A DNA stretch of 47,540 nucleotides from an uncultured Alsobacter sp. (GCF_945952055.1 NZ_CAMFHB010000048.1:1-47540), one strand, 5' to 3'; positions 1-10,616 are shown, numbered from the stretch's first letter. Made by a program: numbers and translations. The notes: a model not told the origin generated them from the sequence alone.

Positions 1-797
1 TCGGTGCCGTCGATCTCGGCGTTGACGGCCGGGATCTCCTTCAGCGCCTGCACGCAGGCCTTCACGAAGAAGCCCATGAAGCCGAGCTTGGTGCCGTGCT
101 TCTTCTCGAACACGTCCTTGTAGGTGGCGCGCAGCGCCATCACCGCGCCCATGTCGACCTCGTTGAAGGTCGTCAGCATGGCGGCGGTGTTCTGGGCGTC
201 CTTCAGGCGGCGGGCGATGGTCTGGCGCAGCTTGGTCATGCGCACCCGCTCCTCGCGGGTGGCGTCCTCGGCCACCGACGGCGCGCGCACCTGGGCGGGC
301 GCGGGAGCCGGGGCGGCTGCCGGCGCCGAAGCGGCGGTCGCCACCGCGGCCAACATGTCGCCCTTCGTCACGCGGCCGTCCTTGCCGGAGCCCGCGACGG
401 ACGCCGGGTCGACGCCGGTCTCCGAGGCGATGCGCTGCACCGAGGGGGCCTGGGGCGTGTCGGCGGGCAGAGCCTTGGCGGGAGCGGCGGCGGGGGCCGG
501 CGCGGGCGCGGCCTTGGGTGCCTCGGCCTTGGCGGCCGGGGCGGGAGCGGCGGCGCCGGAACCGGCGCCGATGGAGCCCAGCAGGGCGCCCACGCCGACC
601 GTGTCCCCGTCCTTCGCGACGATCTCGGCGAGCACGCCTGCAGCCGGCGCGTTCACCTCGAGCGTGACCTTGTCGGTCTCGAGCTCCAGCAGGGGCTCGT
701 CGGCCTTCACGGCGTCGCCGGGCTTCTTGAACCACTTGCCGATAGTGGCCTCGGTCACGGATTCGCCGAGGGTGGGGACGCGGATTTCGGTCGACAT
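1..797 (-). CDS. odhB: 2-oxoglutarate dehydrogenase E2, dihydrolipoyl succinyltransferase (partial)
   Basis: This is the E2 core of the 2-oxoglutarate dehydrogenase complex, which moves the succinyl group from the E1 thiamine intermediate to CoA. Translation from the ATG at 797 begins MSTEIRVPTLGESVTEATIG, a typical lipoyl domain. The lipoylated lysine is in ETDKVTLEV at about residue 43. An Ala/Pro-rich linker follows (about 85-115), then a peripheral-subunit-binding domain (about 118-152, PSVQRIASETGVDP), another Ala/Pro linker, and the start of the catalytic domain. About 265 codons are visible. The catalytic C-terminus, with its His and Asp, lies outside the window, so completeness cannot be judged. 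It is the last visible gene of the mdh-suc-odh operon, 134 nt after odhA. The family call is firm. Confidence 0.96.
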   Translation of the reverse strand, partial: MSTEIRVPTLGESVTEATIGKWFKKPGDAVKADEPLLELETDKVTLEVNAPAAGVLAEIVAKDGDTVGVGALLGSIGAGSGAAAPAPAAKAEAPKAAPAPAPAAAPAKALPADTPQAPSVQRIASETGVDPASVAGSGKDGRVTKGDMLAAVATAASAPAAAPAPAPAQVRAPSVAEDATREERVRMTKLRQTIARRLKDAQNTAAMLTTFNEVDMGAVMALRATYKDVFEKKHGTKLGFMGFFVKACVQALKEIPAVNAEIDGT

Positions 798-895
798 GGT
801 CGTTTGGACCTCTCGTCTGGAGCCGGGCCGTTCCGGCGGCAGGGGAGCCTGCGCGGCGGCGGAGAGCCTGGCGGGAGTTCGGGGCTCGGTCGGCA

Positions 896-919
896 GGCGG
901 CCCTGGCTTCAGGGCCGCC
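896..919 (-). other. perfect 10-bp hairpin between odhA and odhB
   Basis: Bases 896-905 (GGCGGCCCTG) pair perfectly with 910-919 around a 4-nt loop. It begins 12 nt after the odhA stop. No T-run follows on either strand, so it is not a standard intrinsic terminator. It could stabilise or process the odhA-odhB mRNA or lower odhB expression; that is inference. Confidence 0.6.
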
Positions 920-931
920 GGCGGGTCGGGA

Positions 932-3904
932 TCAGGCGGCGTAGACCTCCTCGAGGAAGGCCGCCAGCTGGGCCAGATGCTTGGACATCAGGCCGGTCGC
1001 GGTCGCGGCCGAGGCCGGCCGTCCCGCGTAGATCGGTTCCTTCGTCTTGGTGCCGGCGTGCTGCAGCACCCAGCGCAGGTACGGCTCGACGAAGCTCCAG
1101 GACCCCATGTTCTTGGGCTCTTCCTGGCACCACACCACGTCCGCGTTCTTGAAGCGGGCGAGTTCGGTGGCGAGCGCCTTCACCGGGAAGGGATAGAGCT
1201 GCTCGACGCGCAGGAGGTAGACGTCGTCGATGCCGCGCTTCTCCCGCTCCTCGTAGAGGTCGTAGTAGACCTTGCCCGAGCACAGGACGACGCGACGGAT
1301 CTTGTTGTCCTTGGCGAGCTTGATCTTCTCGCCCTTGAGCAGCTGGGCGTCGTCCCACAACACGCGGTGGAACGTGGTGCCCGGGCCTATCTCCTCGAGC
1401 CGCGACACGGCGCGCTTGTGGCGCAGCAGCGACTTCGGCGTCATCAGGATCAGGGGCTTGCGGAAGTCGCGCTTCAGCTGCCGGCGCAGGACGTGGAAGT
1501 AGTTGGCCGGCGTCGTGCAGTTGGCGACCTGCATGTTGTCTTCGGCGCACATCTGCAGGAAGCGCTCGAGACGGGCCGAGGAGTGCTCGGGACCCTGCCC
1601 CTCGTAGCCGTGCGGCAGCAGGCAGACGAGGCCCGACATGCGCAGCCACTTGCGCTCGCCAGACGACACGAACTGGTCGAACACGACCTGCGCGCCGTTG
1701 GCGAAGTCGCCGAACTGGGCTTCCCACGCGGTGAGCGCGTTCGGCTCCGACAGCGAGTAGCCGTACTCGAAGCCCAGCACCGCCTCTTCCGAGAGCATCG
1801 AGTTGATGACCTCGTAGCGGGACTGGCCCTCGCCGATGTTGTTCAGCGGGGTGTAGCGGGCCTCGGTCTCCTGGTCGATCAGCACCGAGTGGCGCTGCGA
1901 GAAGGTGCCGCGCTCGCAGTCCTGGCCGGACAGGCGCACGGGGTGGCCTTCCGTGAGCAGCGAGCCGAAGGCCAGCGCCTCGCCGGTCGCCCAGTCGATG
2001 CCCTCGCCGGTCTCGATCGCCTTGCGGCGGTTGTCGAGGAAGCGCTGGATCGTGCGGTGGACGTTGAAGCCATCGGGCGCCCTGGTGATCCGCTCGCCGA
2101 TCTGGCGCAGGCGCTCGAGCGCGATGCCGGTCTGGCCGCGACGCGCGTCGTCCTCGCTCTCCTTGATCGCCTTCAGGCCGGCCCAGCGACCGTCGAGCCA
2201 GTCGGCCTTGTTGGGCTTGTAGGCCTGGCCGGCCTCGAACTCGGCCTCGAGACGCTGGCGCCAGTCGGCGCGCATCTTCTCGACCTCGCCCTCGGTGACC
2301 ACGGCCTCGCTGACGAGCTTGCGGGAATAGAGCTCCAGCGTCGTCGGCTGCGACTTGATCTTCTTGTACATCAGCGGCTGGGTGAAGCCGGGCTCGTCGC
2401 CCTCGTTGTGCCCGAACCGCCGGTAGCAGAACATGTCGATGACGACCGGCTTGTGGAACTTCTGACGGAACTCGGTCGCGACCTTGGCCGCGAAGACCAC
2501 CGCTTCGGGATCGTCACCGTTCACGTGGAAGATCGGCGCCTCGATCATCTTCGCCACGTCCGACGGATAGGGCGACGACCGCGAATAGCGCGGATAGGTC
2601 GTGAAGCCGATCTGGTTGTTGATGATGAAGTGCACCGAGCCGCCGGTCCGGTGGCCCTTCAGGCCCGAGAGGCCCAGGCACTCCGCCACGACGCCCTGGC
2701 CGGCGAAGGCCGCGTCGCCGTGGATCAGCAGCGGCATCACCTTGGCGCGCTCGACGATGTCGCCGAGCTGGTCCTGCTTGGCGCGCACCTTGCCGAGCAC
2801 GACGGGATCGACGATCTCCAGGTGCGACGGGTTGGCGGTCAGCGACAGGTGGACGTTGTTGCCGTCGAAGGTGCGGTCCGAGGACGCGCCGAGATGGTAC
2901 TTCACGTCGCCCGAGCCCTCCACGTCCGAGGGGGCGTAGGAGCCGCCCTTGAACTCGTGGAACAGGGCGCGGTGGGGCTTGGCCATCACCTGGGTGAGCA
3001 CGTTCAGGCGGCCGCGATGGGCCATGCCGAACACGATCTCCTTCACGCCGAGATTGCCGCCGCGCTTGATGATCTGCTCGAGCGCGGGGATCAGCGACTC
3101 GGCGCCGTCCAGGCCGAAGCGCTTCGTGCCCGTGTACTTGACGTCGATGAACTTCTCGAAGCCCTCGGCCTCGACGAGCTTGTTGAGGATGGCGCGCTTG
3201 CCCTCGCGGGTGAAGGCGATCTCCTTGTCCGGCCCCTCGATGCGCTCCTGGATCCAGGCCTTCTCGGCCGGATTGGAGATGTGCATGAACTCGTAGCCGA
3301 TGGTGGAGCAGTAGGTGCGCTTCAGGATCGCGAGCATCTCGCGGATCGTGGCGTGCTCCAGGCCCAGCACGTTGTCGATGAAGATCTTGCGGTCCCAGTC
3401 GGCCTCGGTGAAGCCGTAGGAGGAGGGATGCAACTCCTCATGGTCCTTCAGCGGCTCGATCTCGAGCGGGTCGAGCTGGGCATGCAGATGGCCGCGCATG
3501 CGATAGGCGCGGATCATCATCAACGCGCGGACCGAGTCACGGGTCGCACGCTGGATGTCGGCGTCCGAGAGGCCCGGGGCGCCCTTGGCCTGCAGGACCT
3601 CGGCCTTGCCCTTGATCTTGTCGGCGACGATCTCTTCGACCTGGCCCCAGTTGCCGTCGAGGGCGGAGACGAGTTCCCCGTTGGCCGCGACCGGCCAGTT
3701 CGGCTTCTTCCAGGAGGCACCCTTGGCGCTCTTGGCGATGGCGGCGCCGTCGTCCTTGAGCGCTCCGAAGAAGGCCTGCCACTCGGCATCGACCGAGGAG
3801 GGGTTCTCCTGGTAGCGCGCGTAGAGGTCCTCGATGTAGGCGGCGTTCGCGCCATACAGGAAGGAGGTCTGCAGGAAGGCGTCGTTCTGGTCCTGGCGTG
3901 CCAT
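932..3904 (-). CDS. odhA: 2-oxoglutarate dehydrogenase E1 component
   Basis: This is the thiamine-diphosphate E1 subunit, which decarboxylates 2-oxoglutarate in the TCA cycle. At 990 residues it is full length for the family. The N-terminus contains SFLYGANAAYIEDLYARY (about 14-31), the short segment of OdhA proteins thought to contact E2. The E1 signature GMAHRGRLNVL is at about 293-303. The cofactor region HGDAAFAGQGVVAEC to NNQIGFTT follows at about 395-435, and a transketolase-like C-terminal half follows that. The ATG at 3904 is followed by MARQDQNDAFLQTSFLYG, as expected. It lies downstream of sucD across a 155-nt repeat-containing spacer and upstream of odhB on the same strand. A very long open frame on the opposite strand is a codon-bias shadow. 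Confidence 0.98.
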   Translation of the reverse strand: MARQDQNDAFLQTSFLYGANAAYIEDLYARYQENPSSVDAEWQAFFGALKDDGAAIAKSAKGASWKKPNWPVAANGELVSALDGNWGQVEEIVADKIKGKAEVLQAKGAPGLSDADIQRATRDSVRALMMIRAYRMRGHLHAQLDPLEIEPLKDHEELHPSSYGFTEADWDRKIFIDNVLGLEHATIREMLAILKRTYCSTIGYEFMHISNPAEKAWIQERIEGPDKEIAFTREGKRAILNKLVEAEGFEKFIDVKYTGTKRFGLDGAESLIPALEQIIKRGGNLGVKEIVFGMAHRGRLNVLTQVMAKPHRALFHEFKGGSYAPSDVEGSGDVKYHLGASSDRTFDGNNVHLSLTANPSHLEIVDPVVLGKVRAKQDQLGDIVERAKVMPLLIHGDAAFAGQGVVAECLGLSGLKGHRTGGSVHFIINNQIGFTTYPRYSRSSPYPSDVAKMIEAPIFHVNGDDPEAVVFAAKVATEFRQKFHKPVVIDMFCYRRFGHNEGDEPGFTQPLMYKKIKSQPTTLELYSRKLVSEAVVTEGEVEKMRADWRQRLEAEFEAGQAYKPNKADWLDGRWAGLKAIKESEDDARRGQTGIALERLRQIGERITRAPDGFNVHRTIQRFLDNRRKAIETGEGIDWATGEALAFGSLLTEGHPVRLSGQDCERGTFSQRHSVLIDQETEARYTPLNNIGEGQSRYEVINSMLSEEAVLGFEYGYSLSEPNALTAWEAQFGDFANGAQVVFDQFVSSGERKWLRMSGLVCLLPHGYEGQGPEHSSARLERFLQMCAEDNMQVANCTTPANYFHVLRRQLKRDFRKPLILMTPKSLLRHKRAVSRLEEIGPGTTFHRVLWDDAQLLKGEKIKLAKDNKIRRVVLCSGKVYYDLYEEREKRGIDDVYLLRVEQLYPFPVKALATELARFKNADVVWCQEEPKNMGSWSFVEPYLRWVLQHAGTKTKEPIYAGRPASAATATGLMSKHLAQLAAFLEEVYAA

Positions 3905-3938
3905 GTGGCGTGTCCTCGGCCGGGGATTAGTTGCGGCC

Positions 3939-4054
3939 AGCGAGTAGCGAGTAGCAAACAGGATAAGGCAAAAGTCTTGATGCCTCGTTCCTGTCCGAAC
4001 TGCTTCCCGCTGGCGCCCTGAACCACTCGCTATTCGCTACTCGCTATTCGCTCG
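3939..4054. repeat. inverted pair of tandem heptad (GCGARTA) repeats, odhA-sucD spacer
   Basis: The spacer carries a 7-bp tandem unit GCGAGTA/GCGAATA. The left arm 3939-3955 matches the reverse complement of 4036-4052 at 16 of 17 positions, with about 80 nt between. On the minus strand, 4054-4025 reads as four successive heptads. The same arrangement recurs at 6362-6446. The whole may fold as a stem-loop in the operon mRNA. I recognise this type of repeat loosely from Rhizobiales intergenic regions but know no function for it. Confidence 0.75.
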
Positions 4055-4059
4055 GGCTC

Positions 4060-4944
4060 TCAACCCTTGAGCACTTCGGCCAGCGTCTTGCCGAGGCGGG
4101 CCGGGGAGGGCGACACGCGGATGCCCGCCGCCTCCATGGCCGCGATCTTGTCCTCGGCACCGCCCTTGCCGCCCGAGATGATGGCGCCGGCATGGCCCAT
4201 GCGGCGGCCGGGAGGGGCCGTGCGCCCGGCGATGAAGCCGACCATCGGCTTCTTGCGGCCGCGCTTGGCCTCGTCGGCGATGAACTGGGCCGCGTCTTCC
4301 TCGGCCGAGCCGCCGATCTCGCCGATCATGATGATCGACTCGGTCTTGGGGTCGGCGAGGAACAGCTCCAGCACCTCGATGAACTCGGTGCCCTTCACCG
4401 GATCGCCGCCGATGCCCACGGCCGTCGTCTGGCCCAGGCCCTCGCGGGTGGTCTGGAACACCGCCTCGTAGGTCAGCGTGCCGGAGCGCGACACGATGCC
4501 CACCGAGCCCTTCTTGAAGATGTTGCCCGGCATGATGCCGATCTTGCACTCGCCGGCGGTCATGACGCCGGGGCAGTTGGGGCCGATCAGGCGCGACTTC
4601 GAGCCCGACAGAGCCCGCTTCACCTTGATCATGTCGGTGACCGGGATGCCCTCGGTGATGCAGACGATGAGCGGGATCTCCGCCTGGATCGCCTCGCAGA
4701 TCGCATCCGCCGCGCCCGCCGGGGGCACGTAGATGACGGAGGCGTCAGCCCCGGTCTTGTCGCGGGCCTCGGCGACCGTGTCGAAGACGGGCAGGCCGAG
4801 ATGGGTGGAGCCACCCTTCCCCGGCGACGTGCCGCCGACCATCTTGGTGCCGTAGGCGAGCGCCTGCTCGGAGTGGAAGGTCCCGTTCTTGCCGGTGAAG
4901 CCCTGGCAGATGACCTTGGTGTTGGCGTCGATGAGGACGGACAT
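4060..4944 (-). CDS. sucD: succinate-CoA ligase, ADP-forming, alpha subunit
   Basis: This alpha subunit of succinyl-CoA synthetase interconverts succinyl-CoA and succinate with nucleotide phosphorylation. It has 294 residues, normal for the family. The CoA-binding Rossmann region is visible near the N-terminus ([20 protein letters not shown], about 16-34), and GPNCPG at 121-126. The phospho-histidine sits in [15 protein letters not shown] at about His251. The start ATG at 4944 overlaps the stop of the preceding tautomerase gene by one base (TAATG), which argues for translational coupling. Its partner sucC lies just upstream, separated by that small gene. Confidence 0.98.
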   Translation of the reverse strand: MSVLIDANTKVICQGFTGKNGTFHSEQALAYGTKMVGGTSPGKGGSTHLGLPVFDTVAEARDKTGADASVIYVPPAGAADAICEAIQAEIPLIVCITEGIPVTDMIKVKRALSGSKSRLIGPNCPGVMTAGECKIGIMPGNIFKKGSVGIVSRSGTLTYEAVFQTTREGLGQTTAVGIGGDPVKGTEFIEVLELFLADPKTESIIMIGEIGGSAEEDAAQFIADEAKRGRKKPMVGFIAGRTAPPGRRMGHAGAIISGGKGGAEDKIAAMEAAGIRVSPSPARLGKTLAEVLKG

Positions 4945-5150
4945 TAGCCCCTCGCAATCTTTCGTGTCTCGGCGACCAGCTTGCCCGAGTGTCCCCAGTC
5001 CTCGTCGTCGACGACGTCGATGACGATGTGGATGTTCTCGGGCTTCTTTCCCAGAACGCGAACGAGAGTTTCGCTGAACTCCTTCACGATCTGCGCCTTG
5101 GTTTCCCGGGTGAGGTTGGTTTTCGTCGTCTTGATGTTGACGAAGGGCAT
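4944..5150 (-). CDS. tautomerase-family protein (4-oxalocrotonate tautomerase-like), inside sucCD
   Basis: A 68-residue protein starting [16 protein letters not shown]. Met followed by Pro is the hallmark of the tautomerase superfamily, where the exposed Pro1 is the catalytic base. The 4-OT fold is supported by [24 protein letters not shown] and the C-terminal WGHSGKLV. The classical arginines of 4-oxalocrotonate tautomerase (Arg11, Arg39) are not visible: Asn and His lie near those positions. The substrate is therefore unlikely to be 4-oxalocrotonate and remains unknown. It starts 1 nt after the sucC stop and overlaps the sucD start by 1 nt, so it is fully embedded in the TCA operon. I do not recall this position as general for sucCD operons. 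Confidence 0.88.
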   Translation of the reverse strand: MPFVNIKTTKTNLTRETKAQIVKEFSETLVRVLGKKPENIHIVIDVVDDEDWGHSGKLVAETRKIARG

Positions 5151-5151
5151 G

Positions 5152-6345
5152 TCAGCCCCTCACCGCCTTCACGATCTTCTGCGCGGCATCGTCGAGGTCG
5201 TCGGCCGGGATGACGTTCAGGCCGGACTCGCTGATGATCTTCTTGCCGAGATCGACGTTCGTGCCCTCGAGGCGCACCACCAGCGGCACCTTCAGGCCGA
5301 CTTCCTTCACCGCGGCGATCACGCCCTCGGCGATGACGTCGCAGCGCATGATGCCGCCGAAGATGTTGATGAGGATGCCCTTCACGTTCGGATCGGCGGT
5401 GATGATCTTGAAGGCCGCGGTGACCTTCTCCTTGCTGGCGCCGCCGCCGACGTCGAGGAAGTTCGCAGGCGCCTCGCCGTAGAGCTTGATGATGTCCATC
5501 GTCGCCATGGCGAGGCCGGCGCCGTTGACCATGCAGCCGATCGTGCCGTCGAGCGTGATGTAGTTGAGGTCGTACTTGGAGGCCTCGATCTCCTTGGCGT
5601 CCTCTTCGGTCTCGTCGCGGAGCGCCAGGACGTCCGGGTGCCGGTAGAGGGCGTTGGAGTCGAAGGAGATCTTGGCGTCGAGCGCGCGCAGCTTGCCGTC
5701 GGTGGTGACGATCAGCGGGTTGATCTCCAGCATGCTCATGTCCTTGGACACGAACGCCGTGTAGAGCTTCGCCACGAGGCTCTCGGCCTGCTTGGCGAGG
5801 TCGCCGGACAGGCCCAGCGCCTGGGCAACGCGGCGGCCGTGATGCGCCATGACGCCGGTGGCCGGGTCGACCGAGAAGGTGATGATCTTCTCGGGCGTGT
5901 CGTGGGCCACGTCCTCGATGTTCATGCCGCCTTCGGTGGAAACCACGAAGGAGATGCGCGAGGTGACGCGGTCGACCAGCATCGACAGGTAGAATTCCTT
6001 GGCGATGTCGGAGCCGTCCTCGATGTAGAGGCGGTTGACCTGCTTGCCGGACGGGCCCGTCTGGATCGTCACCAGCGTGGCGCCGAGCATCTCGCGGGCG
6101 AACTGCTTCACCTCGTCGATCGACTTGGCGAGGCGCACGCCGCCCTTTTCGCCGGCCGAGGCTTCCTTGAACTTGCCCTTGCCGCGACCGCCGGCATGGA
6201 TCTGGGACTTCACGACCCACAGCGGGCCGCCGAGGTCCTTGGCCGCCTGCTCGGCCTCGTCGGCCTTGAAGATGGCGCGGCCATTGGAGACCGGCACGCC
6301 GAACTCCTTGAGGACGGCCTTGCCCTGGTATTCGTGGATGTTCAT
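5152..6345 (-). CDS. sucC: succinate-CoA ligase, ADP-forming, beta subunit
   Basis: This beta subunit of succinyl-CoA synthetase carries the ATP-grasp nucleotide-binding domain. The 397 residues match the family. The start [20 protein letters not shown] is characteristic. The ATP-grasp region is visible as [15 protein letters not shown] (about 45-59), then [18 protein letters not shown] (metal-binding Asn) and the C-terminal [12 protein letters not shown] signature. It is downstream of mdh across a 105-nt spacer with heptad repeats and directly upstream of the tautomerase gene and sucD. Confidence 0.98.
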   Translation of the reverse strand: MNIHEYQGKAVLKEFGVPVSNGRAIFKADEAEQAAKDLGGPLWVVKSQIHAGGRGKGKFKEASAGEKGGVRLAKSIDEVKQFAREMLGATLVTIQTGPSGKQVNRLYIEDGSDIAKEFYLSMLVDRVTSRISFVVSTEGGMNIEDVAHDTPEKIITFSVDPATGVMAHHGRRVAQALGLSGDLAKQAESLVAKLYTAFVSKDMSMLEINPLIVTTDGKLRALDAKISFDSNALYRHPDVLALRDETEEDAKEIEASKYDLNYITLDGTIGCMVNGAGLAMATMDIIKLYGEAPANFLDVGGGASKEKVTAAFKIITADPNVKGILINIFGGIMRCDVIAEGVIAAVKEVGLKVPLVVRLEGTNVDLGKKIISESGLNVIPADDLDDAAQKIVKAVRG

Positions 6346-6361
6346 GGGAACCTCGCTATGA

Positions 6362-6446
6362 GCGATTGGCGAGTAGCGAATGGCGAGTAGGGGGCGGTCA
6401 GGCGGGCGCGGACGCCCTTGTTCGCTACGCCCTACTCGCTACTCAC
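6362..6446. repeat. inverted pair of tandem heptad repeats, sucC-mdh spacer
   Basis: Four tandem heptads GCGATTG GCGAGTA and GCGAATG GCGAGTA occupy 6362-6389. The right arm (about 6421-6446) carries related heptads on the other strand. Bases 6383-6392 and 6430-6439 form a perfect 10-bp inverted repeat with a 37-nt loop. The unit and layout are the same as at 3939-4054, so the same element type occupies two spacers of one operon. Confidence 0.72.
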
Positions 6447-6450
6447 CGTC

Positions 6451-7830
<1,380 letters not shown>

Positions 7831-10053
7831 ATGCCCATGGAGAGGCATGACGAGCACGATGCGCCGACCCCGATCCCGGGCGCCGGGCCGACGGTGGCAG
7901 AAGTGCTCGTCCCCACGGGCCTCGACCAGACCTATAGCTATACGGTGCCAGCCCACCTGTCGGTGGACCCCGGCGACGTCGTCCGTGTGCCGTTCGGCCC
8001 GCGCGAGTGGCCCGGCGTGGTCTGGGAGGTCCGGGAACAGAGCTCCGCCGGCGCGTCGAACCTGAAGGCGATCGCGGGGCGGGTGGACAGCCCCGCGCTC
8101 TCGGCGAACCTGAGGCGCTTCGTCGAATGGGTGGCCCGCTACACGCTGGCTCCCCGCGGGATGGTCCTGCGCATGGCCCTGCGCGGCCCCACCAACGACG
8201 AGCCCGAGCGGATCCAGGTCGGCGTGCGGCTGGCCGGTCCACCGCCAGCCCGCATGACGCCCGCCCGCGCCAGGGTCATCGCGGCGGCGGAGGGCGGCGT
8301 CGCCTTCTCCAAGCGCGCGCTGGCGGAGGCCGCGGTCGTGAGCGTCGGCGTCGTCGACGCCCTGGTCGACGAGGGAACGCTGGAACCCGTCGGGATCCCG
8401 CCGCCCCCGATCGCCGCGCGTCCGGACCCCGCCTACGCCGTCACCGCGCTGGAGGCCGGGCAGGCCGAGGCCGCCTCGGTGCTCTCGCAGGCGGTCGCCG
8501 CCCGCCGCTTCGGGGTGACGCTTTTGGAAGGCGTGACCGGCTCGGGCAAGACCGAGGTCTATTTCGAGGCGGTGGCCGAAGCGGTGAGGATGGGGCGCCA
8601 GTCGCTCATCCTGATGCCGGAAATCGCCTTGACGGGGCAGTTCCTGGATCGATTCACGCGCCGTTTCGGCGTGCGGCCGGCGGAGTGGCATTCGGGCGTG
8701 GCGGGCCGGCGGCGCGAGCGCACCCATGCGGCCGTGGCCTCGGGCGAGGCGCTCGTCGTCGCCGGGGCGCGGTCGGCCCTGTTCCTGCCGTTCCGAGACC
8801 TCGGGCTCGTGGTGGTCGACGAGGAGCACGAGGCGGCCTACAAGCAGGAAGACGGCGTGCACTACCACGCCCGGGACATGGCGGTCGTGCGCGGCCAGAT
8901 CGAAGGCGCGCCGGTGGTGCTCGCCTCGGCGACCCCCTCGATCGAAAGCCGTGTGAACGCGCAGCGCGGCCGCTACCGGCACGTGCGACTCGAATCGCGC
9001 TTCGGCGGGCGTGCGCTTCCCTCCATCTCGGCCATCGACCTCAGGACGGCGGGGCCGGAGCGCGGCCAGTGGCTTGCCCCCAGGCTGGTGCAGGAGGTGA
9101 CCCGGACGCTGGAGGCCGGCGAGCAGGCCCTGCTCTATCTCAACAGGCGCGGCTATGCGCCGCTGACGCTGTGCAAGGCCTGCGGCCATCGGTTCCAGTG
9201 CCCGAACTGCACCGCCTGGCTCGTCGAGCACCGCTTCCGCCGCGCTCTGGTGTGCCACCACTGCGGCCACATCGAGCGTCGGCCCGAGACCTGCCCGGAA
9301 TGCGGCGCCGCCGACAGCCTCGCGGCCTGCGGCCCCGGCGTGGAGCGCCTGGCCGAGGAGGTGGCCGAGCGCTTTCCCGGCCACCGCGCGCTCGTGCTGT
9401 CGTCCGACTTTCCTGGCGGTACCGAGCGGCTGAGGCGCGAACTGGACGCGGTGGCGGCCGGCGAGTTCCGCATCGTCATCGGCACCCAACTGGTCGCCAA
9501 GGGGCACAATTTCCCGTTCCTGTCGCTCGTGGGCGTGGTCGACGGCGACATCGGCCTCGCCTCCGGCGATCCGCGCGCCGCCGAGCGTACCTTCCAGGTG
9601 CTGCAGCAGGTGACGGGACGCGCGGGGCGCGGCAACACGGCCGGCCGGGCCCTGATCCAGACGCACCAGCCGGACCACCCGGTGATGAAGGCGCTGATCT
9701 CCGGCGACGTGGAGCGCTTCTACAATGAGGAGACGCGGCTGCGCGAAAGCGCCGGCCTGCCGCCCTTCGGCCGGCTCGCGGCGCTGATCGTCTCGGCGAC
9801 CGACCGCCCCTCCGCCGAGAGCCATGCGCGGGCCCTGGCCCGCTGCGCCGGCGAGCATCCCGACGTCATGGTGCTCGGCCCCGCCGAAGCACCGCTCGCG
9901 GTGGTCAGGGGCCGGCACCGGTTCCGCCTCCTGGTGAAGACGGCCCGCGAGTTTCCCCTCCAGGACTGGCTGCGCGGCTGGCTCGCGCGGGCGCCGAAGA
10001 CGACGGGGAGCGTGCGCGTGGCCGTGGACGTGGACCCGATGAGCTTTTTGTAA
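7831..10053 (+). CDS. priA: primosomal protein N', replication restart helicase
   Basis: PriA is a 3'-5' superfamily 2 DNA helicase that recognises stalled forks and reloads the replisome. The 740 residues are normal for it. Order: N-terminal 3' DNA-binding domain (about 20-120, AEVLVPTGLDQTYSYTVP), winged-helix region, helicase lobe 1 with Walker A GVTGSGKT (234-241) and DEEH box VVVDEEHEAAYKQ (about 330), a cysteine-rich zinc insertion (CKACGHRFQCPNC ... CHHCGH ... CPECGA, about 447-492), and lobe 2 with GTQLVAKGHNFP and QVTGRAGRG. The ATG at 7831 is taken; an in-frame ATG two codons on is equally possible. It is divergent from mdh. Confidence 0.97.
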   Translation: MPMERHDEHDAPTPIPGAGPTVAEVLVPTGLDQTYSYTVPAHLSVDPGDVVRVPFGPREWPGVVWEVREQSSAGASNLKAIAGRVDSPALSANLRRFVEWVARYTLAPRGMVLRMALRGPTNDEPERIQVGVRLAGPPPARMTPARARVIAAAEGGVAFSKRALAEAAVVSVGVVDALVDEGTLEPVGIPPPPIAARPDPAYAVTALEAGQAEAASVLSQAVAARRFGVTLLEGVTGSGKTEVYFEAVAEAVRMGRQSLILMPEIALTGQFLDRFTRRFGVRPAEWHSGVAGRRRERTHAAVASGEALVVAGARSALFLPFRDLGLVVVDEEHEAAYKQEDGVHYHARDMAVVRGQIEGAPVVLASATPSIESRVNAQRGRYRHVRLESRFGGRALPSISAIDLRTAGPERGQWLAPRLVQEVTRTLEAGEQALLYLNRRGYAPLTLCKACGHRFQCPNCTAWLVEHRFRRALVCHHCGHIERRPETCPECGAADSLAACGPGVERLAEEVAERFPGHRALVLSSDFPGGTERLRRELDAVAAGEFRIVIGTQLVAKGHNFPFLSLVGVVDGDIGLASGDPRAAERTFQVLQQVTGRAGRGNTAGRALIQTHQPDHPVMKALISGDVERFYNEETRLRESAGLPPFGRLAALIVSATDRPSAESHARALARCAGEHPDVMVLGPAEAPLAVVRGRHRFRLLVKTAREFPLQDWLRGWLARAPKTTGSVRVAVDVDPMSFL

Positions 10054-10070
10054 GGACTGCTACCGCTACG

Positions 10071-10397
10071 TCATTCGATCAGACCAAGCTGCGTTCGGAT
10101 CGCGCGCTCGACCCCGGCGAGATCGGATGCCGAGAGAGCCCCGAGCCTGCTCGAGAATCGCTCCTTCGCGGCGGTCGTCAGCTGATCGGCCAAAGCCTTG
10201 CTTGGCTTTCCCTGAATGCTGACGAGAGCTTCGCAGGGATAAATCCGGCTCGTGTTGCTCGTCAGTAGGACGACCTGAACGCGGTTGAGCGCCGTATTGG
10301 AAGCATCATTGCTGACGATGACCGCAGGGCGGGTCTTGCGGATTTCTCCACCGCGGGCGGGCTCGAAATCAACCCACCAGACTTCACCTCGCCGCAT
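10071..10397 (-). CDS. MazF/PemK-family toxin, predicted endoribonuclease
   Basis: A 108-residue protein starting [30 protein letters not shown], which carries the PemK/MazF hallmark (GEvWwvdf ... G.EI.[10 protein letters not shown]). Family members cut mRNA at short specific sequences and are neutralised by a cognate antitoxin. The length is typical and no key motif is missing. The gene overlaps the 3' end of the upstream antitoxin by 14 nt, so the two are co-translated. It converges with priA, whose stop is 17 nt away. Target specificity cannot be read from the sequence. Confidence 0.9.
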   Translation of the reverse strand: MRRGEVWWVDFEPARGGEIRKTRPAVIVSNDASNTALNRVQVVLLTSNTSRIYPCEALVSIQGKPSKALADQLTTAAKERFSSRLGALSASDLAGVERAIRTQLGLIE

Positions 10398-10605
10398 CGC
10401 CGATCAGGCCTTCCGCCCATTCCAGCGCCTCGGCTTCTCTCTGCTCGTCGCGAGCCATCTCGGCATAGGCCGTCTCGAGGGATCCCTGGACCACGTAGGG
10501 TCGCGCAAGGTCTTCGAGAAAGCCGCTGATCCTGCGGCGACCGATGACCCTGACGAGCCCATCGTACACCTCGGCGTCTATGCTGATGGTCATGCGCTTC
10601 TGCAC
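10384..10605 (-). CDS. ribbon-helix-helix antitoxin (MazE-like)
   Basis: A small antitoxin, 73 residues from GTG at 10605. The N-terminal [20 protein letters not shown] looks like a ribbon-helix-helix DNA-binding arm and first helix. The acidic C-terminus (about residues 50-73) is the likely toxin-binding tail. The start is chosen because GGAGG (10615-10611) lies 5 nt upstream. A TTG at 10617 and an ATG at 10593 are the alternatives, and the latter leaves too long a spacing. It precedes and overlaps the MazF-like gene by 14 nt. The inverted and direct repeats just upstream suggest autoregulation. Confidence 0.85.
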   Translation of the reverse strand: MQKRMTISIDAEVYDGLVRVIGRRRISGFLEDLARPYVVQGSLETAYAEMARDEQREAEALEWAEGLIGDAAR

Positions 10606-10616
10606 CACAACCTCCA

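Noticed and set aside
977-4021. A 1014-codon open frame opposite odhA, and similar long frames opposite priA, atpA-atpG, atpD-atpC and nusA
   Set aside because: They mirror highly conserved genes, have low-complexity His/Asp/Leu/Arg/Gly composition and no recognisable domain. High GC third positions keep the opposite strand open.
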